This document shows positions 11,016-22,254 of a stretch of 64,000 nucleotides of DNA, piece by piece (within the stretch, counting starts at the first letter, position 1; each line of letters begins with the position of its first letter). Source of the DNA: Agroathelia rolfsii (lineage: Eukaryota > Basidiomycota > Agaricomycetes > Amylocorticiales > Amylocorticiaceae). Both the position numbers and the translations under genes were made by a program. The stretch spans positions 1,054,001-1,118,000 of the forward strand of contig JABRWF010000002.1 of assembly GCA_018343915.1 (NCBI GenBank), given 5' to 3'. A model generated the notes under the pieces. That model did not search any database and had not been told where the DNA came from. It saw only the letters and a list, made by a program, of their open reading frames with translations.

Positions 11016-12690
11016 AACTCGTGCAAAGCGGAGCCTATCGAGCCAGTTCAAGTTATAAAGCCTCGGCCTGGTGAGCCCACAGGGGTGGATTGCCTATCCC
11101 GGGCAGCAGAATGTCGAGAGGACAAAAAAAAAAAATGCTGCTAGGAGCGCGTCAGGATGGTGGACATAAACCAAGTTATGGCCGTACTCCACCATCGACG
11201 TCGGACTTTCGTATGTGCTTTAGCTCACGTGGACTCTTGCTACTATCCACTACACCTCCTTTCGTACTACAACATGCGATGCAGTCTCTCACACCATAGC
11301 TTGCTTGAGTTACATGATGCGGTACATGAATCGTAAGATAAAATAAAAATCTTCACGTGATTGTATGCATTCCTGCCCATTCTTACATGCTTACATTCTT
11401 ACATTCCCCGATGACAAGACTTAGCAGCTTTGGGGGTAAAATCGTTCGATCTTGGGAAATAACGGTACCTGTACTCCTGGCCACTTAGGAACAGTTGTGA
11501 GAAAATTTTCAGGTATTAATTGCCACCTCTTCGCTCCAGGGATAGTACAGTTGCACCCAGTATTACTAAGTTGGAGCATTCGCTCATCATGATGCTATAA
11601 TCTTGATACACTTTGTAAGGGCGCGAAATGAAACGCTATGATGCTACTATGCCCTTCGCCTATCGCGCTTCCGGGCTAGCCCGATAGGTGAGCGAAGAAC
11701 AGAAAAAATCTCCATAGCCTCCGTCCGGAACGAGAGGGGCAGATAATCGCTGGGCTATTGGCAATGCCAGCCGAGCTACTCTTGATTGGGTCTTTCGTGA
11801 TGTGGAATCTTGGTGAAGGGCTGATGGTGGTGGCGTGCGAGAGTAAAATTAAACATTGTTTTTTTTCCCTTTCTTTGAAAGGATGAAAAAAACAATAAAA
11901 AAACCTGATGCATGGATCGCTGACGTGATGCCAATGGACGCTGATGCATCAATGCGGTGGCTTTGCTCATGATTGTCTGTTGAGCCTGACGGCCAAAAGC
12001 AGTAGTTTCCCTTTACAGAACATGTCGCAGGAACCCATCCACTGGAGAGCAGAAATAATCTCTTGGCCCGCATCGGCGAGGGAACATCAGCCATCGTGAT
12101 GGACAATGGTCTCTTGTATTTCCCCGAGCCATTCGCACGTGGCGAATCAAAAAATAAGAAATCACTCGAACCCGCTCTCTTGAAGAGTGCTATTGAACCG
12201 TGTCGGCAGTTCCATGCGATAGGTGCCGGACTGGTCCGCCCATTGAGGTTTATCAGCCGTTGGATTTAGTCTCAGCTACGCCAGCAAGAGAACCGCCAGT
12301 ATTATACATCATGATGCATTTATAGTTATAATTGATGCACATGATTATCATCATTCCAAATCCTGTGTGGCTCCAGACCAAAAGGGTGTGGTGGCACGGC
12401 GATCGAGCGCAGAACATGTGTCCGACTCGGGGTCGTGCGGGCACATGTCCAGTGCATCCACAAGCCTGGGAAAATAAGGGAACCCCGGATAAGAGATCTG
12501 GACCGAGGATTTACAAAGCGGGCGTGCGAAATATTAGTACCAAGAGTGCCGTTGGCGGTACCGTGTCGATGCCAAGTTGGACACACCAATTCTGCTCGGC
12601 TGTGTGGCGACCCCAGACAATGGTACGCCGGTGACAGATGAGATTAGGTTCATCCCAAAAGAGAGGTTGACAGAGAAAATAAGACTCTAG
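11016..12690. repeat. tandem duplication, unit 2, with a dead 5' fragment of the orphan gene
   Basis: Second, strongly diverged copy. The part corresponding to the orphan gene's first 40 codons (minus strand, about 11036-11160) has lost the start ATG, gained an A-run of 12 at 11106-11117 and shows stops, so it cannot encode the N-terminus. Extra sequence relative to unit 1 lies around 11230-11380. The end near 12690 is approximate because similarity fades. Nothing else coding was seen. Confidence 0.68.
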
Positions 12691-13632
12691 TAGACAAAAA
12701 TTACCCAACAATATGCATAAATTTGCAGAAGTAGGCATAGGCAAAAAGGTAACCAAGCCCAGAATAAAGAGGAATGGAAATAAACAAGACACGATCAGAG
12801 TCCGAATGGAGATCAAGGATGGTGGCGTGACACTGCTTCAATGGGCGGTGTGACGTGACGTATCGCCATCAACAACATGATGGTGTAGTCCGCGTCGGCC
12901 GTGAGTTCAGTTGCACTGGCACGGTTGCGCCCTTCTCCCTCCTTAACCACATCACACTTACGCCCGCTTTCCATTCTCAAGTGCGTTGCCGCTGCTAGCG
13001 GGCACCCAGAAGTTTTAAGTTTTTTCTCGGAACGCCTCAGTCTTCCGGGTGGCAGCTGTCTTCTCCAAACTACTGGCACCCAGATTCATTCCTTCTTCGT
13101 GATATCCGAATCTACTCATGGCGGTGTGCTGCTCATACAATCCTGATGATCCTAGGCTGCTTCTCACGTCATTTCTGGTTCGTTCCACTTTTGTCTTCCT
13201 AAAGAAAATTTTGGCATATGTTATGCAAAGGTTCCTTCTGTGCCACTTGCGCCTCACCCGCGTCATCCACCCAGTTGGAACTGCACCTATATGCGATCGA
13301 CAATTAACAATTCAATACCTGTCTCCCGCTCCCCGGATATTTCGGCGGAGGCTATACGTTTTTCCCGACCACACCAATTACTCAAATGTCCGTAGCGAAC
13401 AAAACCACACACAGGCTGTGGGCAAGTGGGAAGATGATATTCCAGAGTCTCTTCTTCTTACCCTGTGGTCAATTGTCCATATTGGGATGTGCTGTGCATT
13501 GCGCTCGGGCTATAAGTTTGTGCCACGAGGCATGATTCCCGCTGCTACCCCCCACGATAGGATTGCGCTCTACAGTCTCGATTTCAACGCATACTTCTTT
13601 TTAACGCCCAATCTCGTGTTTACAATTCAGTA
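12691..13632. promoter_or_regulatory. upstream region of the first C2H2 gene
   Basis: No supported gene. A 171-codon open frame at 13118-13633 has no family motif and ends where the next gene starts, so I treat it as leader/promoter. A TATA-like CTATAAG lies near 13509-13515, about 120 bp before the next start codon. Confidence 0.35.
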
Positions 13633-15154
13633 ATGAACTCGGGCGCGTTCGGTGTCGGTAACGGCCCGCCTATGATCCGCGAAGAAAGGGCAGGCGCGAA
13701 TGCCCAGGACAAATATGATGCACACAGACGCGGTGCCAGGCGAGTGATGCCTCACATAGAAAACTGATCTTCTTTTTTCTTTTGTGCTCACATATTTATA
13801 CAGACGACCCTCTTCTGCAGAGCATCAGCAGCAACCACCAAACGCCTACTGGTTAGAAGAGGCAATCAGGGGCGCCCCACTCGCCGGAAGCTCAACTCCT
13901 CAGATGAAACGAGAGGAGCTTTATTCGACTCCCCCTCCCTTCAATAATTCGCCTACAGGCTCGAGATTCGCATGTGCGTCATGTATCTTATGATTCACAT
14001 GAATATACAGATTTATTGCTCGATATCAAGACCCAGCCTCGTACCAGGAGGCATCCCCGATGATATATTCCCCTCCTCCTCAGCCGCAGCAACAGCAATA
14101 CCTGAGCGTAGGCCCTAGCAGCTCGTCTTCTGCTTTCCTAACGCGGCAAAGGAGCCATAGCGATTCATCAACCATGGCCCCATCCTCCCGTCAAGGCTAC
14201 GACCACTCCCGCAACTATTCTCACCAGTTCCCAATCAAGCAGGAACAGCAATACATCTCACTCTCAGGTGGTAACTCTCCCAACCGTCTTTGGCCGTACG
14301 GGTCGAGTGTAGTTGCTAGTCCGTCATCAGCCTCACCGTCGTATGCCTCGCATTCGGGTGGCAGCTCTCCCAGCCGCCTTTCGCCATATGGGTTAAGCGT
14401 AACTGCCGATCCATTATCAGCTTCTTCGTCCTATGCCTCACATTCGAGTAGCAGCTCCCCTTCTCGGGGCGCACTGCCAGGACCATCACCGCCATCCACT
14501 GTCACATGGCAACCCCCACAGAGCCCTGGTCATGCTGGGGCATATGGCACAAAAGTAATGGCTGGGCCGTCGAGCTATGTAGACCCCGCCCTAACGTTGT
14601 CAGGCTATAGTCCGCCACCCCGCGCCACAGACAACGCAGGTGCGACAGCTGGCCCAAGCCGCGTAGCTCGGCCGATGGCTGACTATAGCACGTCAGACAG
14701 AGCCTCTTCAGCTGTTCCTGTTGGAGCATATTCCCCGAGGCGCTCCGGCAACTCACCACTGCCCGGAAACTCGGCGTCTTCCGAACGCGAGCGGAGCGGA
14801 GGGCATCATCGTACGGTAGGTGCCACGCCTGCCATGCGTGCTGCTAGTGGGAGCAGGCGCAAAAATGAGGCAAATTATGTGTGTGACATTTGTCAGGACA
14901 GCTTCACGACGGGACACTCCCTTAAACGTGAGTGGTGCTTCTTCTGTCTGATTGTTGAAAATAGACCTCAAAGATCTATCTATCAAGGTCATAAAGACGC
15001 TCACGCTGGGATACGTTATAAATGCCCCGCATGCGATGCAAGCTACGGGACGAAAAGCGATTGTCGCACCCATATGAAGAAGCACGGGGAGATGAATTTG
15101 GACCCAGTCACGATTACAGTGTCCGTGCAGGCTCAGGCTGATGTCGAGCGCTAA
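13633..15154 (+). CDS. C2H2 zinc finger protein, probable transcription factor
   Basis: Predicted 446-residue protein. Exons 13633-13739, 13804-13973, 14031-14927, 14988-15154. The central 280 residues are disordered (S, P, G, Q, Y rich), with an imperfect internal repeat of YASHSGGSSPSRLSPYG-like units. Two adjacent classical fingers end the protein: VCDICQDSFTTGHSLKRHKD followed by H, and YKCPACDASYGTKSDCRTHM followed by KKH. The first is rebuilt only after removing the last intron, which cuts the arginine codon of LKRH. Intron 1 is best modelled as GC-AG (donor AG|GCGAGT), because the GT alternative puts the next exon out of frame. Nuclear DNA binding is inferred from the fingers. It lies just upstream of a second gene with the same architecture. 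Confidence 0.82.
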
Positions 15155-16166
15155 ACGCTTATGCCCAATAATTCCGCCTTTCGGAAAGATGCAGATCGAT
15201 GAGGGTCCCTACCCCAGATATCAATTACATGTGGATTTTTTTTTTTTTATGAACACGATTCCTATCATCCTTTGTTACTTGTCAAGATCCGTGCGGACCC
15301 GGGGTTTCTGTGGCCAATGAGATCCTGTGTAGTATACATTCGTTTATTCATGGATAATTGCATTTATTCTATTTTAAAACACTTTATGTCCTTGGCATGC
15401 TAAAGAAAAATGAGTTGGTCGTCGATATGCGGGACTCCTCTAAGTCCGTAATGAAGCTATTTATCGGCGATGCGTGTGCCGTCCCTCGTGCGTGTAACTG
15501 GCACACTGGCACAGCTGTTTGTGGGTTGAGAAATCGAGCGCGCGTGATGATGAACTTGAGAAGCCGGCCCTATTCATATTCTTCCGAGCGGAAGTAAAAA
15601 AAGAGAAAAAGAGAAAAACAAAGCCTTCGTTTAGTCCCGAGTCCGGATGCACTTTGTTCATCAACGCAAACGCCAGGGTTGGCTGCTATCATTGACAACG
15701 GCCACGAACAAAGCCAACCCACACACACAAGGGGCTCAAGAAATACATCTCTCGTCCTCCGCGGGCAGCATGACCTATACAGCTATGCATCGACAATGGT
15801 ATGGCCAATCAGAATTTTGTGGTTGATACATAGTACGTCTTCCTGAACTGCTTTCCATAGAACATCATGCATTGCCTGCCAAAACAGCTATGTAACAATC
15901 TATAACCCACGTCATATTCGCAGATTTGAAAAGGGCACGCTGCAGCTGGCGGTGCCGGCCAATCAACACCGCCATCAGGGCGGAGTCAGCTTCACACTCG
16001 GTGGGCGTCTAACTCGATCACGTGATCATTGCACCTCACCTTTAAGATGGCGGCCATTCCTGTGCAATCTATCTGTGTTCTGTCACCTCTACTCCCCCAT
16101 TCATCTCGCCTCTCCTCTATCTACGTCCCCCTCCTCGCGTCCCCCCAAACCTATAGATTTTCTGGT
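15155..16166. other. intergenic between two C2H2 genes
   Basis: No gene supported. Around 15232-15250 there is a run of T after the stop region, probably the 3' end of the upstream gene. A perfect 12-bp palindrome lies at 16016-16027 (see separate entry). Confidence 0.4.
16016..16027. promoter_or_regulatory. palindromic E-box GATCACGTGATC
   Basis: Perfect 12-bp palindrome with a central CACGTG, 140 bp upstream of the predicted start at 16167. CACGTG cores bind bHLH factors in fungi. Regulation of the downstream zinc finger gene is inference from position. Confidence 0.35.
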
Positions 16167-17585
16167 ATGTCTCTCGAGGAAAATGCTGGAATCAAGATCA
16201 GCATCGAGGCCCCCGAGCCTGCCGACGACCTCCTCGTTAGCTACATGAGTGGTGGAGATCAGAACCAGTGTGTTATACCTGTTTCAATGCTCCGACTGCA
16301 CGGCACTAAAACTTTGACGTGATGGTAGCGTTTTGACTTATTCATACAGGAGCGGCTTTGCCGGAGGTTACTCATCCACTATCCCGCACTCCCAGGTCAT
16401 GTCATCATCGCCTGGGTACCCATCCTCTCTTTCCCTGTTATATGGGTCTTATCGTAACGTCCAACCTGAGATTCCCTCACCCGCTTCGACCTCCATAGAC
16501 AGCCCCATTGGTGCAAATTCAGGTGTGTTCCGATCTTTTCAGCCCCTCGAACTGAGCGTATTAATGGTCTATCTTACCCTACAGACTTTGCATTTTCCCC
16601 ACTCTTTGAAAATCCCTCGTTGGATGGGAACACTACCCAATATACCGATCCAACTGCTTTCCAGGTGCAGACCCAAGTGGACAATGAGCTCAGTCAAGAA
16701 ATGGTAGAGTCTATGCTACTTCAAGAGACCTTCAAGCAGCCCATCCCCGAGAGTCCCGCGCAACAACCACATGGATTCAACGAGCAACCGCAACTCGAAC
16801 CACTAAACATTGATTTCTTGTCGGGAGATCAGCCCGCCTCCGAATACTCCTCTTACCCTTACCCCATCGTCACCCTTGGCAATGATCCGTTTTTGAATAC
16901 CTACCAGGCTGGCTCATATGTGCACACTGGAATCCCCGCTTATCTATCGACAGAACCTGTGTCAGCGATTGATCCTGGCCTGCTCGGTGTCCCTTCCACT
17001 CTCCATCAGCGTCATAGCTATTCCGAGGGCGTCGACCCCGGATCCTCTCGCCGTGTTCCCTCTGGCGTTGATGACCTGCGCAGGGCGGCCCATGAGGCCC
17101 GCAGCGCACCCACGACTCCGGACTATCCCCAAAGGCGGATTGATGACTCCGCAGTTGATGATGAGTGGGATGATGAGCCGCAGTCCGCTGCCTCCACCTC
17201 GAGCCATCATGATCGCATTGTGAAGCAGACCATTGTCAGCGACACCATGCGTCAAGCAAGCGAGGCCAGGCGTACCACTGCGGCTACGTTCCATTGCGAA
17301 GTTAACAACTGTGGGGCTAGCTTCACTCGTAATAGCAGCTTGAAGAGTGAGTCATTTCCAGTTCTCGCATCATTTGCTGAATGATGGTTTACTGACATGG
17401 GTTGGATTGAATGATCAGGGCATATGAATTCCCATACTAGGAAGAACGAGTACCCTTGCCCGACGTGCGGAAGGGTGTTCGTGAACTCGAGCGATTGCCG
17501 TCGTCACCAGCAAACTAAACATGACACACCCAAGACCAAGGCTTCATGCTCCCGACCACGTCGCCTGACAATTAAGAAAGAATAA
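16167..17585 (+). CDS. C2H2 zinc finger protein, probable transcription factor
   Basis: Predicted 400-residue protein. Exons 16167-16267, 16350-16522, 16585-17346, 17419-17585, all introns GT-AG. The N-terminus is acidic and disordered, with many S, P, Q and Y. The C-terminus carries two adjacent fingers: FHCEVNNCGASFTRNSSLKR ending in HMNSH, and YPCPTCGRVFVNSSDCRRHQ ending in TKH. A short basic tail (RPRRLTIKKE) could be a nuclear localisation signal. The last intron interrupts the same arginine codon of the first finger (LK|RH, phase 1) as in the gene at 13633-15154, and the last exon has the same length (167 bp). This points to common descent. An earlier in-frame ATG at 16029 exists, but the chosen start fits the leader better. 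Confidence 0.85.
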
Positions 17586-18276
17586 AGCTCTGTGGCACCA
17601 CCATCACGACAATCATGGCTTGTTCCTTCACTTCCCCCGTGTTCTGAGAATCGTGCTTTCGTTTTTGTTATCCCTTCACTATCTATAGACGCTTCTTCCA
17701 TTCGAACAATACCCTTTTCTATTAGGCCTACTCAACTTCATGACTGCTGACTTTTGTTGACGACCCTTGGATGAATTTTTTTCTTACCGTTGCCGTTTGT
17801 ATCCATCATTTGTATTTACACTGCATTTCTCTCGTATCATCTTCTCCAATCTCATATACATACATATATACACACATTCACATGCCGTATCTCTTCTCTC
17901 CTCTCTGTTCCGTTTTCCCACATCTATCCTCCACTTTGTTACCCCCTCCCCTTTGCTCCTCTTCCGTGATTAGTCTCATATCTATATAGATTCCCGGTAC
18001 TGCTAGCCGGTACTTGGAATAGATACATATATGTCCTTGACTCATGTCGACTCGCCTTCGCATCACACCGAGACGCATCTGTCAAGAAGAGGTAACGGTT
18101 GTATAAATTAAAGTGTCTGAGTCATGATAACGCTCTTCCTCAACCATAGACACCATTGATGGGGCCAGATGGCAGGAACCGCCTAAAGAAGAGGGGTGAA
18201 AAGTATATATTAAAATTTAGCGATAATAATCCATCGAATTGCAGCTGTTAACGACAGCTGTACGTATTTAGTTATT
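17586..18276. other. intergenic, convergent 3' ends
   Basis: Pyrimidine-rich stretch between the zinc finger gene (plus) and COQ4 (minus). Open frames here are C/T-rich low complexity with no motif. No gene or RNA recognised. Confidence 0.4.
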
Positions 18277-19329
18277 TTAAGGCGCCTCAGTGGCCTTTTC
18301 GGCGGCAGCCATAGCCTTCTGCTTGCGCTGTTCAGCCGCCGCCTTGGCCTCGCTCAAAGGCCTGCTCCACCGAGCCTCAGGAGGGTCCCATATACCGAGC
18401 TCCTTCTTTAGCTCCTCAACATTCTGATCCCATCTCTCCTCCCAGTAGACTGTGATCATGCTGCGCGCGGTTCCGCCGCATTTGAGCGCCCAGGGGACAT
18501 ACTCGGAGAACAGCCTCGCACGTTTTTGTGCATTCAGACGGAGATGGCCGAACGCAGCTGATATCCCGGCAAGAGGCAGGCCCAGGTTGGCGAACTCGAA
18601 GAACTTGAGCGCCAGTTCGGATTCAACGTTCACAGGCAGGTTGCAGATGCAGTGATAAAAATCGTGGCATTCGCGGTAACGCTGCATGACGTAGGCCAGC
18701 TCGGGGTCGTTGATGTAGTGCACCTAGATGAAGAGTTTTATGATGGGACATATGAAGCAGAGCCCTGGTTCAGGACTAGGTTGGGAGATCCGAGATGAAT
18801 AGGTCGTGGCTTACGGGCGCGCGTGTGTCTGGCGTGACACCGCAGCGTTCTAACCAAGTAATGTAGGCGCGTCCGAACGTCCCCTCTGGGAGCTGGGCGA
18901 GGGCATCCATGTCTACCGTGCTCGAGTTGACTCTTGGCCGTTCCTTGAGAATCCTTCGACCCTCGGGCGAGGCTAACATGTGTTCACGCAGTCGCGGGAG
19001 AATGGGGCCTGCCGTCGTCTCTCCGAGGGCAGCAACCATGTCTACATATGTTTTATTCTTGCTTAGGGCTGTGATATGAAGATGATATAGATCCGGAGCA
19101 TGTGCTGACCGCCTCGTCGTGGATCTGCAAGTGACATGACAGCAGAGCCTACAGCCAGGAAAGCGTTCTCGAACCAGTTCAACGGTATGTGGCCTTCATA
19201 TGCCGGTGTGGTTTTGACGGTACGTTTCTGAGAAGCATGTACAGACAACGAAGCACCGACGGATCTCATAGCACGAGGATTCATGGCGCTTCTACGAGCT
19301 GCACGCGAGACAATTGGAGCCAAGGACAT
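18277..19329 (-). CDS. COQ4: ubiquinone biosynthesis protein COQ4, mitochondrial
   Basis: Predicted 298-residue matrix-side component of the coenzyme Q synthesis complex, thought to scaffold the complex and to act on the quinone head group. Exons on the minus strand: 19110-19329, 18812-19041, 18277-18723. The N-terminus (MSLAPIVSRAARRS, rich in R, S and A) looks like a mitochondrial presequence. HIPLNWFENAFLAVGSA and LADPRRGDMVAALGET follow, the latter rebuilt across intron 1. The metal-binding motif HDxxH(x11)E is intact: H170, D171, H174, E186. The C-terminus is extended by an A/K/E-rich tail. Convergent with the upstream zinc finger gene and divergent from the next one. Confidence 0.96.
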
Positions 19330-19900
19330 GGTGTGCTTGCTGGACTGGGCGGTGGCTGCTCAAAGTGGTGCGACAGCCGGTAAGTAGGTAACGGTGGTAT
19401 ATAATCTCAGTGTAACAAAGTGATTCCGAGGATCAACCGCACAAGCGCCCGTGACATATGTTACGCTTACTCACGTGGTATACGTCACAGCGGCATGGAA
19501 TGTCACGTACTATACACTGGCACACAACATTCTCACTGCCAATTGGACACTGGTCCGAGCACAGCAATCACCCTCATTATCAACCTAGTGGTCAAATAGA
19601 TAATTCTTCGATGAAAAACTCCCAATTGGGATGATCTAACGGTTCTGTATACAACTACTACCTCTTATAATTCTGAGCTGTCGTGCCTCTCTGTGCTGTG
19701 AGGCCTTGTTACGGACAACAAAGCGTAGGCGATAGCGCATGGATCACTAACCACCGTCCTGTGCTCGGTGGGTGGTTCAAAGGCGACAGTCACTCCTTGA
19801 GGCCACCACGCCTTCCTTGGGTTTTGCTATATAATGCTCATCTTCTACCCGAAAAGAAATCGGCAGCTGGTTCTCTCCCTCTCTCATATTTTTATCGGCC
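19330..19900. promoter_or_regulatory. bidirectional promoter region with TATA box
   Basis: Separates COQ4 (minus) from the gene starting at 19901 (plus). A TATATAA lies at 19828-19834, 67 bp before that start. Several TCACGTG/TCACGTA-like words occur around 19470-19510. Promoter role is inferred. Confidence 0.4.
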
Positions 19901-20562
19901 ATGGATGCCAACGCCTTTCGTGGACGCTTGACCCCGAAACAATACCGGAATGCTTACGTCTACGAAGAGCGTATTGACTTCAGTATAGAAGATTTGCCTG
20001 ATATCCCGGACGCACCAAATACTCCAACGCTCCATGATTCGCTTGAATCGAGGAACCTCAGGTCATCATGGGACTTTAGATCAACTCCCAGGAGGGGCAG
20101 CGCAGGCGCTGCAACTTCATCCTCCCATACCACATACACATACACCGAAGCAGAAGAGATCGCCGCCATGTACCGTGCTCGCATTTTGGAAATCCAAATC
20201 CCACAACGCCCAGAATCGGCTGCCACCCTCGAAGGTAGGGAATCGATCAAGGACGATATGTCTGTCGGTCCCAATAGCACTGTGGTGGATCTTAACCAGT
20301 CGCCCATGACTCCACGACCCACTTATCGCATGTCTCGTGCCATAGCGCTCCACGAATGTGTAAGTGAAACCACAACACGTTGGTCCATCGTTTTATGTAT
20401 TCAAACCTATCTCAGGAAATCGAGGCGGATTCTATCATGAAGTCCGAAGGACTGTCGCCCCAAAATCCCATCCGATGCACCCGGCCAGGATGCAATAACT
20501 ATGTTAGAAATTTAACAGCTCTCCAATTACATCTTCATATACACAATATTGCTGACGAGTAA
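19901..20562 (+). CDS. small protein with one C2H2-type finger
   Basis: Predicted 201-residue protein; exons 19901-20359 and 20416-20562. The N-terminal 150 residues are polar and probably disordered (acidic near DLPDIPDAPNTP, then S/T-rich). The C-terminus has one CX4C(x12)HX3H finger, IRCTRPGCNNYVRNLTALQL followed by HLHIH, spaced like the first fingers of the two neighbouring genes but with no second finger. The start ATG has a good context (GGCC before ATG). The stop is insensitive to an apparent intron: read through, the end is GAG TAA; spliced at the GTAAG inside it, the end is GAA TAG, so both give ADE and stop. It may be a truncated relative of the upstream pair. Function unknown. Confidence 0.65.
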
Positions 20563-21061
20563 GTTGGCACGATATTTTGCAAAAATAAACTACCCTCAAT
20601 AAATGCACTGCCTGAAGAATAGAGTCCCAAGCGCCTAGACAAAATGATGATCATGACGACAAGGTGTGGTGGACCCCTCGTGGTTTAGCTAGGCTGGCTG
20701 TGTCCAGAGGTAGGCTTCATTTACGGGCGGCCTAGGCCTAAACTGACACATGATCATGATGAAGGAATTGACCTTCGAAATTTTATATCGTCAAAATTTT
20801 CCCTAGGCTGTACTTCCTTCCATAATCCTGCTGCTCAAAACCAGTGAGCTTCAAACAAGCATAAGCGCCGGCAGCTTACCTCTATCATAGCTTTGCAAGC
20901 ACCCCACCAAACTAATAATTATTGAATATATAATATTTTATTCATAGATAATTTATTTACTCGGACGCTAACACTGAGATCTGGACCCTACTACGCTATA
21001 ATCATCTTACACTTTGTAAATGTACTCCTGACATATTGTACACTCCCCTGTTCCTTCCGTT
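20563..21061. other. intergenic
   Basis: Contains short in-frame coding-like pieces (for example around 20634-20710) that cannot be joined to the upstream gene with normal splice sites without meeting a stop. Otherwise nothing was recognised. Confidence 0.4.
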
Positions 21062-22254
21062 TTATGCGCTCGTTCCCCAGTATTCTTTAGGCTTTGTCAG
21101 TGCCTCCTCACGGCAGACCTTGCTGCAAAAATGGTCAGTATCGCTCTGCGGCAGCGCCAGACACATGATGCACGGTGGCACGAGGCCCATGGACACGGCC
21201 TCCCTGTAAATTGATTCTTCGCTTTAGATGATCTGTCTAATTGTCATAATCAGCGGTGTGGCTTACTCGCGGTGTGTCTTAGAACAAAACATGCTCGGTC
21301 CCGGCTTCGTCGGGTCATCGTACACAGGCTTGGTGCATCCTGGGATGAGGCAGTTCGTGGGCTCATTCAGCGTTGAGTCGCTGGCTGTACCCTCTTCGTC
21401 TGACTGCTCGTCGACGTCGACGACGTGGATAGTGGCCTGCCCGGGTGAGAATGTGGGCCCCGCACATGCACTGGCGTTGTTGCCAGTGTTGCCGTTGTTA
21501 GCACGCCTTGGCGTTGCCTGCTGTTTGGCAGGAGCTGCCTTGGGAAGGTGCTGTCCCTGTGCGATATGTTGAAACGGCTTGCTGTTCACCACGGTAGGTA
21601 CCATGTTCGCCACCGATGGGGGCAGGTGTGCGGCGATCTGGGGGGCGTTGGCCTGCACGGCCTGGAATGTACGCTGCATGACTTCTGTAAAAACAGGAAA
21701 ACGATATACTCAGAACTCGACTCTTGCGCGACTAAATAGCACTATGCACGTGTAAGGAAATGGAAACATGTACGTACGTGCAACGGGGACTGGGATTATA
21801 GGTGCCGTCTGGCCTGAGGAGCCTTTTCCCCTCCCGTTGGTAGGACCACTCTTGTTCGACTTCTGGGCCTGCCCCGCAAAACCAGGGGCGGCTCCAGTTG
21901 TCCCGCCTTGTGCTTGCGCCAGCTGGAAGCAAGCCTTGCTACAATGGTCGAAATTTCCAAATTTCGGCTTCAGATGGCATTGCTGAAAATACACACACGA
22001 GCTGGTAAGTCATCGTTTAAACAATCTATCAAGGCTTTATATCATTATCTTACATCACAAAGTTTGGCCGCCTCGGCCGCACAGGACTTCCCACAATACT
22101 GGAAATTCCCAAACTTCGGGCGCTGGTGGCAGTACTATGAGAACAGACGATGGCGATGTGAGTTCATCTGGCGGGGAGATGGTCAGCGATAAAATGGACG
22201 TACATCGCACAGGGCAGCGGTATTGGACTGCTTGTTGGCTGATCGGGTAGACAT
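21062..22254 (-). CDS. cysteine-rich zinc-module protein, ART-less paralogue
   Basis: Predicted 298-residue protein. Exons on the minus strand: 22204-22254, 22054-22134, 21778-21982, 21267-21684, 21062-21203. It has four cysteine modules. Two N-terminal ones are of the type YCHQRPKFGNFQYCGKSC and QCHLKPKFGNFDHCSKAC, each starting directly after a phase-0 intron. Then comes a Q/A/P-rich linker with an acidic patch. Two C-terminal ones follow: a CLIPGC...MFCSKTH module, and CIMCLALPQSDTDHFCSKVC. The same four modules in the same order occur in the N-terminal half of the ADP-ribosyltransferase-like protein at 27492-29354. This protein stops where that one continues into its catalytic domain. Zinc binding is inferred. 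It may be a regulator or competitor of the ART proteins. Confidence 0.82.

Noticed and set aside
10696..12641. Open frames in the duplicated region that share a short peptide (SGPRIYKA)
   Set aside because: The similarity is explained by the DNA-level duplication; the frames are otherwise different and lack start and splice context.
13118..13633. 171-codon plus-strand open frame before the first C2H2 gene
   Set aside because: No recognisable motif, composition like the flanking non-coding DNA, and it ends at the start of the next gene; more likely leader or promoter.
17767..17989. Overlapping short frames, possible small membrane protein
   Set aside because: C/T-rich low-complexity sequence between convergent genes; no conserved pattern.
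20563..20850. Extra 3' exons for the gene at 19901
   Set aside because: Every normal donor/acceptor combination I tried brings a stop before or inside the piece.
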